Assembly (NCBI RefSeq): GCF_013283835.1
Contig: NZ_CP054052.1
Location: 1,550,001 to 1,614,000, forward strand
Source of the DNA: Poseidonibacter lekithochrous
GTDB lineage: Bacteria > Campylobacterota > Campylobacteria > Campylobacterales > Arcobacteraceae
DNA: 64,000 bases
Direction of reading: 5' to 3'
The position numbers were made by a program, and so were the translations under genes. Positions 43,134 through 52,394 of the stretch are shown here, piece by piece (position 1 is the first letter of the stretch; each line of letters begins with the position of its first letter). The notes under the pieces were generated by a model. It ran no database searches, was not told the origin of the DNA, and was given only the letters and a program-made list of their open reading frames with translations.

Positions 43134-43897
43134 TTTTAGAAGTTTGCAACGTAACTAAAAAATTTGGTGGTGTAACAGCCATCAAGGATACTTCTTTTAG
43201 TGTGAACTCAAAAGAAATATATGGACTTATTGGTCCAAATGGTGCTGGTAAAACAACAATGTTTAATATCATTACTGGAAATTACGAACCAACAGAAGGT
43301 TCTATTAAATTCCATGGTCAAAGAATCGATGGTATTAAACCTTACAAAATTGTACATAGAGGAATAGCTAGAACATTCCAAAATATTAGATTATTTAAGT
43401 CTATGACAGTTTTAGATAATGTTTTAATTGGATTTGATTATCAAGCTACTTATACATATTTTGAAGCGATTTTAAGATTACCAAGATTCTTCAAAGAAGA
43501 GAGAAGAGTAAAACAAAGAGCTTTTGAAATTATGGAAGTTTTAGGAATTGCTCAGTTTGCTGATGAATTAGCAACTTCTCTTTCTTATGGTCAACAAAGA
43601 AAAGTAGAGATTGCACGTGCTTTAGCTGCAAACCCTCAACTTTTACTTTTAGATGAGCCAGCAGCTGGTATGAATCCACAAGAAACACATGAGTTAGCTG
43701 AACTATTCTTCAAAATTAGAGATGAATTTGATGTAACAATTTTATTAATCGAACATGATATGAAGTTTGTAAATAAACTATGTGATAGAGTTATGGTTTT
43801 AGACTATGGAAAAACTATCTTTGAAGGTGATATTAAAGACGCTATTAAAGATGAAGAAGTAATCAAAGCTTACCTTGGAGATTTTAAACATGCTTAA
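43130..43897 (+). CDS. livG: Branched-chain amino acid ABC transporter ATPase LivG
   Basis: A 255-residue ATPase with Walker A GPNGAGKTT (about residue 35), signature LSYGQQRKVEIARAL, Walker B LLLLDEPAAGMN and switch histidine in LLIEHDM. The AGMNPQET loop and the ARTFQNIRLF segment separate LivG from LivF. It powers import in the cytoplasm with LivF. It overlaps livM by 4 and livF by 8 bases. Confidence 0.95.
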   Translation: MILEVCNVTKKFGGVTAIKDTSFSVNSKEIYGLIGPNGAGKTTMFNIITGNYEPTEGSIKFHGQRIDGIKPYKIVHRGIARTFQNIRLFKSMTVLDNVLIGFDYQATYTYFEAILRLPRFFKEERRVKQRAFEIMEVLGIAQFADELATSLSYGQQRKVEIARALAANPQLLLLDEPAAGMNPQETHELAELFFKIRDEFDVTILLIEHDMKFVNKLCDRVMVLDYGKTIFEGDIKDAIKDEEVIKAYLGDFKHA

Positions 43898-44585
43898 TGT
43901 AAAAGACTTAAATGTATATTACGGTTTAATTAATGCTGTAAGAGGTGTTAATTTTGAAGTAGGCGAGGGACAAATTGTTTCTCTTATTGGCTCAAATGGT
44001 GCTGGTAAAACTTCTACTTTACAATCTATTGTAAATGATGTTAAAAAAACTGGAGAAATTAGTTTCAAAGGTAATAATATCTCAAATCTTAAAACACATA
44101 AGATTATTCAAAGTGATATTGCACTTGTTCCAGAAGGAAGAAGATGTTTTCAGAACTTAACAATTGAAGAGAACCTTAGAATGGGTGCTTTTAATAATGA
44201 TGAAAAGTACGAAGAACTTCAAGAAGAGATGTTTAAACTATTTCCAAGACTAGTTGCCAAAAAAGGTCAACTAGCTGGAACAATGAGCGGTGGTGAACAA
44301 CAAATGCTTGCAATTGCTAGAGCATTAATGTCAAGCCCAAAACTTCTTATGTTAGATGAACCATCATTAGGACTAGCTCCTAAAATTATTGGTGAGCTTT
44401 TTCAAACAATAGTTAGACTAAAAGAAGAAGGTATTACAATTCTTTTAGTTGAGCAAAATGCCTTTGCTGCATTAGAAGTTTCTGATTATGCTTATGTTTT
44501 AGAAAACGGTCAAGTTGCCCTTGAAGGTAAGGGAAGTGATCTAATTAGTTCTGATGAAATTAGAGCTAAATACTTAGGTGCTTAA
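43890..44585 (+). CDS. livF: Branched-chain amino acid ABC transporter ATPase LivF
   Basis: A 231-residue ATPase: Walker A GSNGAGKTS, LVPEGRRCFQNLTIEENL (the LivF-specific EGR segment), signature MSGGEQQMLAIARALM, Walker B LLMLDEPSLGLAP and switch histidine replaced by glutamine in LLVEQNA, as is usual in LivF. The start is ATG 43890 inside the livG end, with GGAG 9 bases upstream. Last gene of the liv operon. Confidence 0.95.
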   Translation: MLNVKDLNVYYGLINAVRGVNFEVGEGQIVSLIGSNGAGKTSTLQSIVNDVKKTGEISFKGNNISNLKTHKIIQSDIALVPEGRRCFQNLTIEENLRMGAFNNDEKYEELQEEMFKLFPRLVAKKGQLAGTMSGGEQQMLAIARALMSSPKLLMLDEPSLGLAPKIIGELFQTIVRLKEEGITILLVEQNAFAALEVSDYAYVLENGQVALEGKGSDLISSDEIRAKYLGA

Positions 44586-44632
44586 TATTTTATAAAATGT
44601 GACTTTAGTGTAATTAAAGGATAATTTTCTGA

Positions 44633-44638
44633 TATAAT
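44633..44638 (+). promoter_or_regulatory. Probable -10 box of the marC-family gene
   Basis: A perfect TATAAT lies 27 bases before the TTG start of the MarC gene. The -35 region is weak, which is usual for vegetative promoters of Campylobacterota. Confidence 0.4.
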
Positions 44639-44665
44639 ACGAAAAAATATATCAAAAGGTTTACC

Positions 44666-45313
44666 TTGTTAGCACTTGCAGATTACATACAAATAGCAAT
44701 AGGGATAGTTACAATTTTCTCTCCCTTTGCTGCTATTCCCATTTTTGTATCTCTTACATCAAACGCATCAATTCAAGAAAAAAATGATACTGCTAAAACA
44801 GCTGCATTCTCAGCTGGTATTGCTGGACTTACTTCTGTATGGATTGGTCAGTATATACTAGTTTTTTTCGGTATTTCAATTTCTTCTTTCAAAATTGCAG
44901 GTGGAATCTTGCTTTTATTAATGGCAATTAATATGTTAAATGCTAAAATCCCAAAAGCCAAAAATACTAAAAGCGAATTAAAAGAAGCAAAGAAAAAAAG
45001 TATTAATGTTAGTGAAATTGCAGTAGTACCTCTTGCTATTCCTCTTATTGCAGGTCCAGGAGCTATATCTACAATTATTATTTTCTCACAAAGATCAAGT
45101 GAATTTATGCATTTGATTGCTATGAGTGGTATTATTATTGCTATTTCTTTATATATTTTAGTTATGCTTAGAATGGCTACGTTTATCTCTAAAAAATTAG
45201 GAATTACAGGTATCAATATCATCTCAAGAGTAATGGGATTAATACTTGCTTCTATTTCAATAGAGTTCATCACATCAGGGCTTCTTACAGTTTTCCCAGT
45301 TCTTGCTGGTTGA
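44666..45313 (+). CDS. MarC family membrane protein
   Basis: A 215-residue membrane protein with about six helices. ALADYIQIAIGIVTIFSPFAAIPIFVSLT at the start, IAGGILLLLMAINML and VAVVPLAIPLIAGPGAISTII are MarC family hallmarks. Members are inner-membrane proteins of uncertain transport role; the old link to multiple antibiotic resistance was not borne out. The start is TTG with AAAAGG six bases upstream; no in-frame ATG lies before these conserved residues. Confidence 0.9.
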   Translation: MLALADYIQIAIGIVTIFSPFAAIPIFVSLTSNASIQEKNDTAKTAAFSAGIAGLTSVWIGQYILVFFGISISSFKIAGGILLLLMAINMLNAKIPKAKNTKSELKEAKKKSINVSEIAVVPLAIPLIAGPGAISTIIIFSQRSSEFMHLIAMSGIIIAISLYILVMLRMATFISKKLGITGINIISRVMGLILASISIEFITSGLLTVFPVLAG

Positions 45314-45378
45314 GTCATTTAAAAACTGTTAATTAAAAAAAATTATAATTTATAAAATATTAGGATAGGAAATAATAA

Positions 45379-45795
45379 ATGTTATTAATGAAACTAGAAA
45401 CAAAAGAAAAATTTTCATTTTTACAGTTAGCTCATTATTTAGCTAGAATTGACAATAACTTTGGGGATAAAGAAGTAGAAATTCTAAAAGAGTATTGTAC
45501 AGAAATGGGAATTGATTATATTGATTCTTTCGATATGGATAGTTTTTGTTTAGAAGAGATTTTAAATCATTTTAAATCAAAGAAAAGCCAAAAAATCGTA
45601 CTTTTAGAGCTTATGATACTAATTCATATAGATAATAACTTTCATGTTAATGAACAAGAATTAATCAAAAAGATTACAGACAAATTTGAAATCTCACTTG
45701 ATGATGCTGGGGATTTTTCACAATGGGGAAAATCTGTTGCAATGTTGTATCAAGTTGCAAATATCTTCATAAACGAAGAAAAAAACGAGAATTAA
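45379..45795 (+). CDS. TerB-like helical protein
   Basis: A 138-residue soluble acidic protein. FSFLQLAHYLARIDNNFGDKEVEILKEYCTEMGI and the later LLELMILIHIDNNFHVNEQELIKKI are two similar segments, each with an acidic DNNF turn, that fit the seven-helix TerB fold (tellurite resistance protein B-like), whose aspartates bind Ca2+. Its job is unknown. No other ter genes are near, so tellurite resistance should not be assumed. GGATAGGA precedes the ATG; its end is followed by a hairpin. Confidence 0.65.
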   Translation: MLLMKLETKEKFSFLQLAHYLARIDNNFGDKEVEILKEYCTEMGIDYIDSFDMDSFCLEEILNHFKSKKSQKIVLLELMILIHIDNNFHVNEQELIKKITDKFEISLDDAGDFSQWGKSVAMLYQVANIFINEEKNEN

Positions 45796-45804
45796 CAATT
45801 CTTT

Positions 45805-45827
45805 AAACTTTCTTAGTAGGAAAGTTT
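45805..45827 (+). terminator. Hairpin between TerB-like and Zap-like genes
   Basis: AAACTTTC and GAAAGTTT are perfect 8-bp arms around TTAGTAG, followed by TTGATAAAAT. It lies 10 bases after the TerB-like stop and 16 bases before the next start. The downstream T-run is short, so it may attenuate rather than end transcription. Confidence 0.4.
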
Positions 45828-45842
45828 TGATAAAATTCCATT

Positions 45843-46043
45843 ATGGAAATAATAGAGACATTAAATACAAAATTAGATAAATTATTACACGATTACGATA
45901 GATTAAGACTAGAGAATCAATCTTTGAAACAAGACTTAGAACTTATGAAGAATGAGAACGATGAATTAATCAGAAATAATCAAGATATGTTTCTAAGAAT
46001 AGATAGTACATTAACATTACTAAAGGCACAAAAAAGTGAATAA
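45843..46043 (+). CDS. Small coiled-coil protein, ZapB-like
   Basis: A 66-residue protein that is nearly all coiled coil (LNTKLDKLLHDYDRLRLENQSLKQDLELMKNENDELI). In size and composition it resembles ZapB, which bundles with ZapA at the FtsZ ring. This is a structural likeness; short coiled coils are easy to misname. It overlaps the next gene, a possible ZapA, by 8 bases, which supports a paired role. Confidence 0.5.
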   Translation: MEIIETLNTKLDKLLHDYDRLRLENQSLKQDLELMKNENDELIRNNQDMFLRIDSTLTLLKAQKSE

Positions 46044-46245
46044 AGAAATCACATTTTATATTAACAATATGGCTTATACTATTAATGTTGACGATACTAT
46101 GGAAGAACATCTTACAAAATATTTAGAACTTGGTAAAAATAACGATACAAAAGATTTATTAGCAGCATATATACGAATCACTCAAGAGTATACAAACTTC
46201 AAAGGTGATGTGGAACAAATCTCAGATAAGTTAGCAAGGTTTTAA
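46036..46245 (+). CDS. Small protein, ZapA-like
   Basis: A 69-residue protein starting at GTG with AAGG upstream. EITFYINNMAYTINVDDTMEEHLTKYLEL is like the first strand pair and helix of ZapA, and the remaining helix could form the ZapA coiled coil, although it is shorter than usual (about 100 aa). ZapA links FtsZ filaments. The evidence is the fold pattern and the ZapB-like neighbour; no conserved motif is decisive. Its stop overlaps the pseudopilin start (TAATG). Confidence 0.5.
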   Translation: MNKEITFYINNMAYTINVDDTMEEHLTKYLELGKNNDTKDLLAAYIRITQEYTNFKGDVEQISDKLARF

Positions 46246-46673
46246 TGAGTAAAGCTTTTACTTTATTAGAATTGATAATTGCAGTTTTATTAATCTCAAT
46301 AATCTTATCCTTTGCAATTACAAAATACGATAACATTTTTAAAAGTTCTAATATGACGAAAGTCAAATCAGATTTAGCACTAATTCAAAATGGTATTTCA
46401 AATATAAAAAGAAAAAATGTACTTTTATCTTTAAATGAAAAAATAAATACATTAGATGATGCAATAGCTTTGAGTGATAATGAAAATCTTTTCTCAAAAG
46501 TTATTGATTTTCCAATAGTATCTACATCAAGTAGCCAAGTAGGGAAATGGTTAAAAAAATCTTCAGATAAATATGAGTTTTTTTTAGATTCAGATACAAA
46601 AATTAAATTTGCACTTAAAGATGAATTCTTTGAGTGTAAAAGCCCAAAAGATATTTGTCAGGAGTTACAATAG
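46245..46673 (+). CDS. Prepilin-like (type II secretion/type IV pilin) protein
   Basis: A 142-residue protein with a class III prepilin signal: a short basic MSKA leader, then FTLLELIIAVLLISIILSFAI. The prepilin peptidase site is A|F rather than the common G|F, and the glutamate five residues into the mature protein is present. The rest is a small periplasmic domain with two late cysteines (FFECKSPKDICQ) that may form a disulfide. It is a pseudopilin without neighbouring secretion genes. Its stop overlaps the priA start by one base (TAGTG). Confidence 0.82.
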   Translation: MSKAFTLLELIIAVLLISIILSFAITKYDNIFKSSNMTKVKSDLALIQNGISNIKRKNVLLSLNEKINTLDDAIALSDNENLFSKVIDFPIVSTSSSQVGKWLKKSSDKYEFFLDSDTKIKFALKDEFFECKSPKDICQELQ

Positions 46674-48520
46674 TGTTATATTATGAATTGGCTTTACTAA
46701 AATCTCCACTTGCAAATCTTACTTATCAAAGTGAAACTCAAATAGAAATTGGTACGAAAGTACAAGTTAAACTACAAAGAAGAAAAAATCTAAATGATGC
46801 AGTTGTTATTAAAGAGGTTGAAAAACCATCTTTTAAATGTGTAAACATAGAAGAGATAACAAGTGAATATTATGATGATAAAATGCTTCAGGTATCTAAT
46901 TTTATTTCTCAATATTATGTTAGTTCATTAGGTGAGGCATTAAGTATCTATAATGCATATAATAGTGAGTATAAAGCACAAGAGAATGAAATCAAAATTG
47001 ATTGTGATATAGATCTATCAAAAGAACAACAAGAAGCATTTGATTTTTTAAATAATAAAAAACAAGCTTTGCTTTTTGCAAACACTGGTTCAGGAAAAAC
47101 AGAGATTTATATCAAAGTTATTGAGCAACATATAAAAGAGGGAAAACAAGCTGTTTTATTAATGCCAGAGATTTCTCTTACTCCTCAAATGCAAAAAAGA
47201 CTTGAAAAAGTTTTTGGTGAAAGTATTGCTATATGGCATTCAAAAATTACTAAAAAGAAAAAAGAGACAATTCTTCAAGGTTTACAAGAAGGTAGTATTA
47301 AATTAATTGCAGGAGCTAGATCTGCACTTTTTTTACCTTATAGTAACTTAGGAGCTATTATTGTAGATGAAGAGCATGACGAGTCTTATAAGAGTGATTC
47401 TAAGCCAAGATTACATACAAAAGATTTAAGTATCTATATGGCCAAGAAATTAGATATTCAATTAGTTCTAGGTAGTGCTACTGCTTCTGCTGGATCTTTT
47501 TCAAAAGTTCCATTTTTTAGATTAGATAAAACCTTTTATGATACTTCTAAACAGTATGAATTTGATGAAGGTGAGTCATGTCTTACTTCAAAAATTGTAA
47601 ATAAAATTGGAAGTACTTTAGATACAGATAATCAAGTTATTGTTTTTCTTCCAACAAGAGCAAACTTCAAATATCAAATTTGTACTTCTTGTGGTAAGTC
47701 TGTTGAGTGTCCTTATTGTTCTGTTTCTATGAGTTTACACAAAAATTCATTAGCTTTAAAATGTCACTACTGTGGTTATGCGCAAAGAATACCTGAAACT
47801 TGTCCTTCTTGTAAGACTGGAATTATTCATAACTTGCGAGTTGGTACGGCACAAATAGAAGAAGAACTAAAAGAAATATTCCCTCAAAAAGTAGTAAAAA
47901 GATTTGATAGAGATGAAGTACGAACGGACAAACAATTAAAAACTATTTTAAATGAATTTAATAAAGGTGAAATAGATATTTTAGTTGGAACTCAAATGCT
48001 TTCAAAAGGTCACGATTACCATAATGTAAAATTAGCTGTTGTAATTGGAATTGATTCTGTTTTAAATATGAATTCATATAAAGCAAGAGAGAGGGCTTTA
48101 TCTTTATTAATTCAAATCTCAGGAAGAAGTGGAAGAAAAGGTGATGGAGAAGTAATTATTCAAACTAAGAATGAAGAGTTCTTTAACTACTATTTAAATG
48201 AGTCAAATTACCAAGACTTTTTAGAAACTGAACTTGAATTTAGAGAAGATTTATATCCTCCATATCTTAAAATGGCAAAAATTGTTTTTGCTCATGCCAA
48301 TGGTATTAAAGTAAAACAAGAACTTGATAAATATATTACTATTTTAAAAGCTAGAGAAAATATAGAAGTTGTTGGGTTTGGAGAATGTGCTATTTTTAAG
48401 ATGGCAAATAAATATAGATATGAAATAGTAATTAGATCTAAAAATGTAAAAGCAATGCTTACTACCTTACATAGTGTAACTTCTCCTATGGCATCTGTAG
48501 ATATGGATACTATATACTAA
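46673..48520 (+). CDS. priA: Primosomal replication-restart helicase PriA
   Basis: A 615-residue PriA, which reloads the replisome at broken forks. Walker A FANTGSGKTEIY, DEEH-type motif (IIVDEEHDESYKSD), the zinc-binding block CTSCGKSVECPYC...CHYCGYAQRIPETCPSC and helicase motifs QMLSKGHDY and QISGRSGRKG are present. It is slightly shorter than E. coli PriA (732 aa), mostly at the N-terminal DNA-binding domain. I chose GTG 46673, with AGGAG eight bases upstream; a TTG 18 bases earlier is in frame but poor. Cotranslated with the pseudopilin. Confidence 0.95.
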   Translation: MLYYELALLKSPLANLTYQSETQIEIGTKVQVKLQRRKNLNDAVVIKEVEKPSFKCVNIEEITSEYYDDKMLQVSNFISQYYVSSLGEALSIYNAYNSEYKAQENEIKIDCDIDLSKEQQEAFDFLNNKKQALLFANTGSGKTEIYIKVIEQHIKEGKQAVLLMPEISLTPQMQKRLEKVFGESIAIWHSKITKKKKETILQGLQEGSIKLIAGARSALFLPYSNLGAIIVDEEHDESYKSDSKPRLHTKDLSIYMAKKLDIQLVLGSATASAGSFSKVPFFRLDKTFYDTSKQYEFDEGESCLTSKIVNKIGSTLDTDNQVIVFLPTRANFKYQICTSCGKSVECPYCSVSMSLHKNSLALKCHYCGYAQRIPETCPSCKTGIIHNLRVGTAQIEEELKEIFPQKVVKRFDRDEVRTDKQLKTILNEFNKGEIDILVGTQMLSKGHDYHNVKLAVVIGIDSVLNMNSYKARERALSLLIQISGRSGRKGDGEVIIQTKNEEFFNYYLNESNYQDFLETELEFREDLYPPYLKMAKIVFAHANGIKVKQELDKYITILKARENIEVVGFGECAIFKMANKYRYEIVIRSKNVKAMLTTLHSVTSPMASVDMDTIY

Positions 48521-48598
48521 TTTAATTACTTTATTGCTTTTGATTTTAAATAGGAGTAAGATAATAATATGAATACTAAATCCTAATTAGGAGTTATT

Positions 48599-49921
48599 AT
48601 GAAACTTATTTATTATCTACTCTTTTTGATATTCTTTTCAATTTTTCTAAATGCAAATACAATTACTCATATAAAAATTGATAGTACAATCTCCCCTGCA
48701 AGTGCAACTTACTTAAAAGACGCCTTTAAACATACAAAACAACATAATTCATCTTTATTGTTAATTGAATTAAATACTCCTGGAGGATTAGCTACTTCTA
48801 TGAGAGAAATGATTCAAGATATTTTGAATAGTGAAATACCAGTTGTAGTATATGTTTCTCCGAAGGGTTCAAGAGCTGCTAGTGCAGGAACTTATCTTAC
48901 TTATGCTGCTCATATTGCTGTAATGTCCCCCGGCACAAATATTGGTGCTGCAACTCCTGTAAATTTAATAAGTATTCCAAAGGAATCACAAAAAGATGAA
49001 AAAGGTAAAAAAACAAATAAGAAAGAAAATACAGATAAAACAGCAATGGAAAAGAAAGTAATAAATGATTCAATTGCATATATAAAAAGTATTGCCGAGC
49101 TTAGAAATAGAAATATCCCTTGGGCAATAGAAGCAGTAGAAGAAGGGAAAAGCATCTCAGCTAAAGAGGCTTTAGCAAAAAATGTTATTGATTATGTGGC
49201 AAATGATATTAAAGAACTATTAACATTAATACATAATAAAAAGATCTTAATAAATAAGAAAGAGATTATTATTGATACTTCTAATGCAAATATTTTACTC
49301 TTTGCAGCATCATGGAAAACTAGCTTTCTAATGAAAATAGCAAATCCTAATATAGCTTATATTTTTTTAATAGTTGCTATGTATGGCATTTTATTTGAAA
49401 TGATGAATCCTGGTTCTTTATTTCCTGGTGTAATTGGAATTACATGTGGTTTAATCGCTATGTATTCTTTAAATATCTTACCATTTAACTATGTAGGATT
49501 ATTGCTAATATTTTTAGGTATAGCATTTATGATAGCTGAAGTATTTATTTCTGGTTTTGGTATTTTGGGAATTGCAGGTGTAATTTCATTTGCTTTTGGT
49601 TCTGTTTTTCTTTTTGATGAAAAGACTTTGGGTGAAGGAGTATCAATTCCTTTAATTATGGCTTTTAGTTTAGTTAGTTTAGCTTTTTTTGTTTTTATAT
49701 TTGGATTTTTAATTAAATCTAGAAAAAACAAAACAGTATCAGGTCTTGGAACTTTAATAGGAAGAGAAGCAAAAGTTGTAGAAGTAAAAAATGGTACATA
49801 TAAAATTAGAATTGATGCTGAACTATGGAATGCAGTCGGAGAGAAAGATTTTTCATTAAATGAAAATGTAATTGTAGAAAAAATAGATGGTTTAATTGTA
49901 AAAATAAGGAGTCTAAAATGA
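48599..49921 (+). CDS. NfeD family membrane-bound serine protease
   Basis: A 440-residue long-form NfeD: signal peptide (1-19), a ClpP/SppA-like serine protease domain in the periplasm ([14 protein letters not shown], then [14 protein letters not shown] with the serine nucleophile near residue 99), about five membrane helices (about 250-375) and a C-terminal OB-fold domain. Such proteins pair with slipins; the archaeal Pyrococcus pair cleaves stomatin. Here the slipin gene starts 4 bases before its stop, so the two act together, probably in membrane protein quality control. GGAGTT precedes the ATG. Confidence 0.9.
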   Translation: MKLIYYLLFLIFFSIFLNANTITHIKIDSTISPASATYLKDAFKHTKQHNSSLLLIELNTPGGLATSMREMIQDILNSEIPVVVYVSPKGSRAASAGTYLTYAAHIAVMSPGTNIGAATPVNLISIPKESQKDEKGKKTNKKENTDKTAMEKKVINDSIAYIKSIAELRNRNIPWAIEAVEEGKSISAKEALAKNVIDYVANDIKELLTLIHNKKILINKKEIIIDTSNANILLFAASWKTSFLMKIANPNIAYIFLIVAMYGILFEMMNPGSLFPGVIGITCGLIAMYSLNILPFNYVGLLLIFLGIAFMIAEVFISGFGILGIAGVISFAFGSVFLFDEKTLGEGVSIPLIMAFSLVSLAFFVFIFGFLIKSRKNKTVSGLGTLIGREAKVVEVKNGTYKIRIDAELWNAVGEKDFSLNENVIVEKIDGLIVKIRSLK

Positions 49922-50676
49922 TGTCATTAACTTTTACTTTAATATATATATTAGGTTTTATTCTTGTTTTATTGGTCTTATCTGTAAGAATTTTACGTGA
50001 ATATGAACGAGCAGTTGTATTTACACTTGGACGTTTTACTGGTGTTAAAGGACCTGGATTAATTATAATAATTCCATTAATTCAACAAACAGTTAGAATA
50101 GATTTAAGAACAATTGTTTTAGATGTTCCTACTCAAGATGTAATATCTCATGATAATGTTTCTGTACATGTAAATGCAGTTGTTTATTTTCGAGTAATAG
50201 ACCCTCAAAAAGCTGTTATACAAGTTGAGAATTTTCATATGGCAACAAGTCAGTTAGCCCAAACTACCTTACGTTCGGTTCTTGGTGGGCATGAACTAGA
50301 TGAAATGTTAAGTGAGAGAGAAAGATTAAATTCTGATATACAAGATATTTTAGATAAACAAACAGATATTTGGGGAATAAAAATATCAAATGTAGAAATA
50401 AAACATATTGATTTAGATGAAAGTATGATTAGAGCAATTGCAAAACAAGCAGAAGCTGAGAGAGAAAGACGTGCAAAAGTTATTAATGCAAAAGGTGAAC
50501 TTGAAGCTAGTAAAAATATTCTAGCAGCAGCAGAAGTAATTAGTCAAAATCCTAAAGCAATACAATTAAGATATTTGCAAACACTAAGCGATATTTCTAA
50601 TGATAAAACTAATACTGTTGTATTTCCTTTTCCTACGGAACTTAGTAGTTTATTTGATAAGGGATTAAAGTCTTAA
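49918..50676 (+). CDS. Slipin / SPFH (stomatin-like) membrane protein
   Basis: A 252-residue stomatin-like protein: one N-terminal membrane helix (residues 5-24), then an SPFH domain ([49 protein letters not shown]) and a C-terminal helical oligomerisation part ([24 protein letters not shown]). These proteins form large ring-like assemblies on the inner membrane. It overlaps the NfeD protease gene by 4 bases, a conserved pairing. One of two adjacent ATGs is used. Confidence 0.93.
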   Translation: MMSLTFTLIYILGFILVLLVLSVRILREYERAVVFTLGRFTGVKGPGLIIIIPLIQQTVRIDLRTIVLDVPTQDVISHDNVSVHVNAVVYFRVIDPQKAVIQVENFHMATSQLAQTTLRSVLGGHELDEMLSERERLNSDIQDILDKQTDIWGIKISNVEIKHIDLDESMIRAIAKQAEAERERRAKVINAKGELEASKNILAAAEVISQNPKAIQLRYLQTLSDISNDKTNTVVFPFPTELSSLFDKGLKS

Positions 50677-50740
50677 TACTTTTATTTAAACTAAAATTAG
50701 TATTCTATACTGTATAATGCCAAAAAATCAAGGAGATATA

Positions 50741-51928
50741 ATGGCTTATACAAAAGAAGATTTTAAAAAATTAGTAGAAGATATTCAAGCACAAGATTGG
50801 TATAGAAACCCAATTGGATTCGGTATTGCAAAAGTAGATAGAGGACAATTAGATTCTTCTAAAATTTTACAAGCAACTTACCCATTAATTAACTGGGAAG
50901 AAAACTACGGAAGTGCTGCTGTATTATTAAACGCTCTTAAAAAAGCAGGAGAAAATGTAGATACAAGTGGTTCTGAATTAGTTTGTGGAATTTCTGATAC
51001 TTTCTTAGCTGAGTGTGTTGAATCATTCAGACCTTACATCCCAGAAGCAAAGGGTGATGCGCACAAAAATGTTCAAGTAATTTCTGCATTAGCATCTTTA
51101 CCAATTGATTCAGGATTAACTGCAAATGATTACAAAGTAGTATTTATTTTTGAAGACGAAAATGCACAATCTGTTGAAGCTTCATACTTAAAATTATACG
51201 CTTTATCAACTGGAAAAGCAGCTTTAAGATCATTAAACTTAAATGGTATCTTTGGTCAATTACACAATGTTGCATGGGTTGGAAATCAACCAATTGAACT
51301 TGACTGGTTAAGAGAAAATGAAATTACATTAAAATTATCTGGTAAATACCCTACAATTGATATGGTAGATAAATTCCCAAGATTCTTAGGACATGTAATT
51401 CCTGCTGATAATACTAGAATTTTAGAAACTTCTAAAGTAAGAATGGGTGCACAATTAGCTGGTGGTACAACTGTAATGCCTGGTGCTTCTTACATTAACT
51501 TCAATGCTGGAACTGAAGGTTCTGTAATGGTTGAAGGTAGAATTTCTTCTTCTGCTAAAGTTGGTGCTGGTTCTGATGTTGGTGGTGGAGCTTCTATTTT
51601 AGGTGTTCTTTCAGGTACTGATGGTGTTCCTGTTACTATTGGAGAAAACACTTTATTAGGTGCTAACTCTTGTACTGGTACTGCTATTGGTGACTCTTGT
51701 ATCTTAGATGCTGGTGTTACTATCTTACCTGGTACTAAAATTGCATTATCTGAAAAAGCAGTAGCTGCAATTAAAGAAATTAACCCAGAAAAAGAAATTT
51801 CAACTTCAATGAAAGGTGCTGATTTCTTAGGTGTTAATGGAGTACACTTCAGAGTTAACTCAACAACTGGTCAAACAATTGCTATGAGATCAACTAGAGA
51901 AGTTAAATTAAACGCTGACTTACACTAA
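50741..51928 (+). CDS. dapD: Tetrahydrodipicolinate N-succinyltransferase DapD
   Basis: A 395-residue DapD, which succinylates tetrahydrodipicolinate in the lysine and diaminopimelate (peptidoglycan) pathway. Residues ~230-340 form the hexapeptide left-handed beta-helix (RMGAQLAGGTTVMPGASYINFNAGTEGSVMVEGR, GGGASILGVLSG), with the GANSCTGTAIGDSCILDAG coil; the N-terminal half is the longer form known in Campylobacterota and some Gram-positives, not the 274-aa E. coli form. ATG 50741 follows AAGGAGA. The gene is codon-rich in GGT/GCT, as for a well expressed gene, and a strong terminator follows. Confidence 0.94.
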   Translation: MAYTKEDFKKLVEDIQAQDWYRNPIGFGIAKVDRGQLDSSKILQATYPLINWEENYGSAAVLLNALKKAGENVDTSGSELVCGISDTFLAECVESFRPYIPEAKGDAHKNVQVISALASLPIDSGLTANDYKVVFIFEDENAQSVEASYLKLYALSTGKAALRSLNLNGIFGQLHNVAWVGNQPIELDWLRENEITLKLSGKYPTIDMVDKFPRFLGHVIPADNTRILETSKVRMGAQLAGGTTVMPGASYINFNAGTEGSVMVEGRISSSAKVGAGSDVGGGASILGVLSGTDGVPVTIGENTLLGANSCTGTAIGDSCILDAGVTILPGTKIALSEKAVAAIKEINPEKEISTSMKGADFLGVNGVHFRVNSTTGQTIAMRSTREVKLNADLH

Positions 51929-51949
51929 TTTTTTTGTAATTTAAAGCCT

Positions 51950-51988
51950 AAAGGGAGGAGGAACTTATTGTTCTTTCTCCCTTTTTTT
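51950..51988 (+). terminator. Intrinsic terminator after dapD
   Basis: AAAGGGAGGAGGAAC pairs fully (two G-U pairs) with GTTCTTTCTCCCTTT around a five-base loop, followed by a run of Ts. It lies about 20 bases after the dapD stop codon. Confidence 0.88.
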
Positions 51989-52062
51989 ATGTTTGCCACT
52001 AATTTGCCACAAAATTATTAAATAATAAAAATATTATATTAATTGCAAATTAGGATTAAATC

Positions 52063-52311
52063 ATGGATAGAAAAATTGAATTATATGACTTTAACTACAA
52101 CTACTACTGCGGTAAAATTAAAGCTGATGATAAAATAGAACTTTATAGTGATAGTGGTCAGTATTTTCATGGCAAAGTTCGTAATGATGTATTTATTGAT
52201 ATTTACGATAATAGAGGCAATTATTTATTTGGAAAAATAAAGAATGAAAATAAAATAGATTTATATACTGATGAGGGAAAACATTGGTATGGTACTATTG
52301 CTCAATCTTAA
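52063..52311 (+). CDS. Small protein made of four 20-residue beta repeats
   Basis: An 82-residue protein almost entirely built from four tandem repeats of about 20 residues, with consensus [KF]I-x-[LI]Y-[DS]-x4-[YFW]-x-G-[KT]-[IV]. Units begin near residues 4, 24, 44 and 64. Each looks like a beta-hairpin, so the fold may be a small beta-flap or sheet stack. It has no signal peptide or membrane helix. I do not recognise a function. It is alone between the dapD terminator and the ABC-F gene; its ATG has only a weak GGAT-type ribosome site. Confidence 0.6.
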   Translation: MDRKIELYDFNYNYYCGKIKADDKIELYSDSGQYFHGKVRNDVFIDIYDNRGNYLFGKIKNENKIDLYTDEGKHWYGTIAQS

Positions 52312-52394
52312 ATCCTTTAACTAACCAGTCTATAACCCACAATATCTTATAATCCTTTTTAAATTTAAAATAAAAAAGATTATAAAAGAACAAC

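Noticed and set aside
45379-45795. Tellurite resistance gene
   Set aside because: The TerB-like fold is plausible, but no terZACDE genes are near and TerB-like domains occur in many roles; resistance is not claimed.
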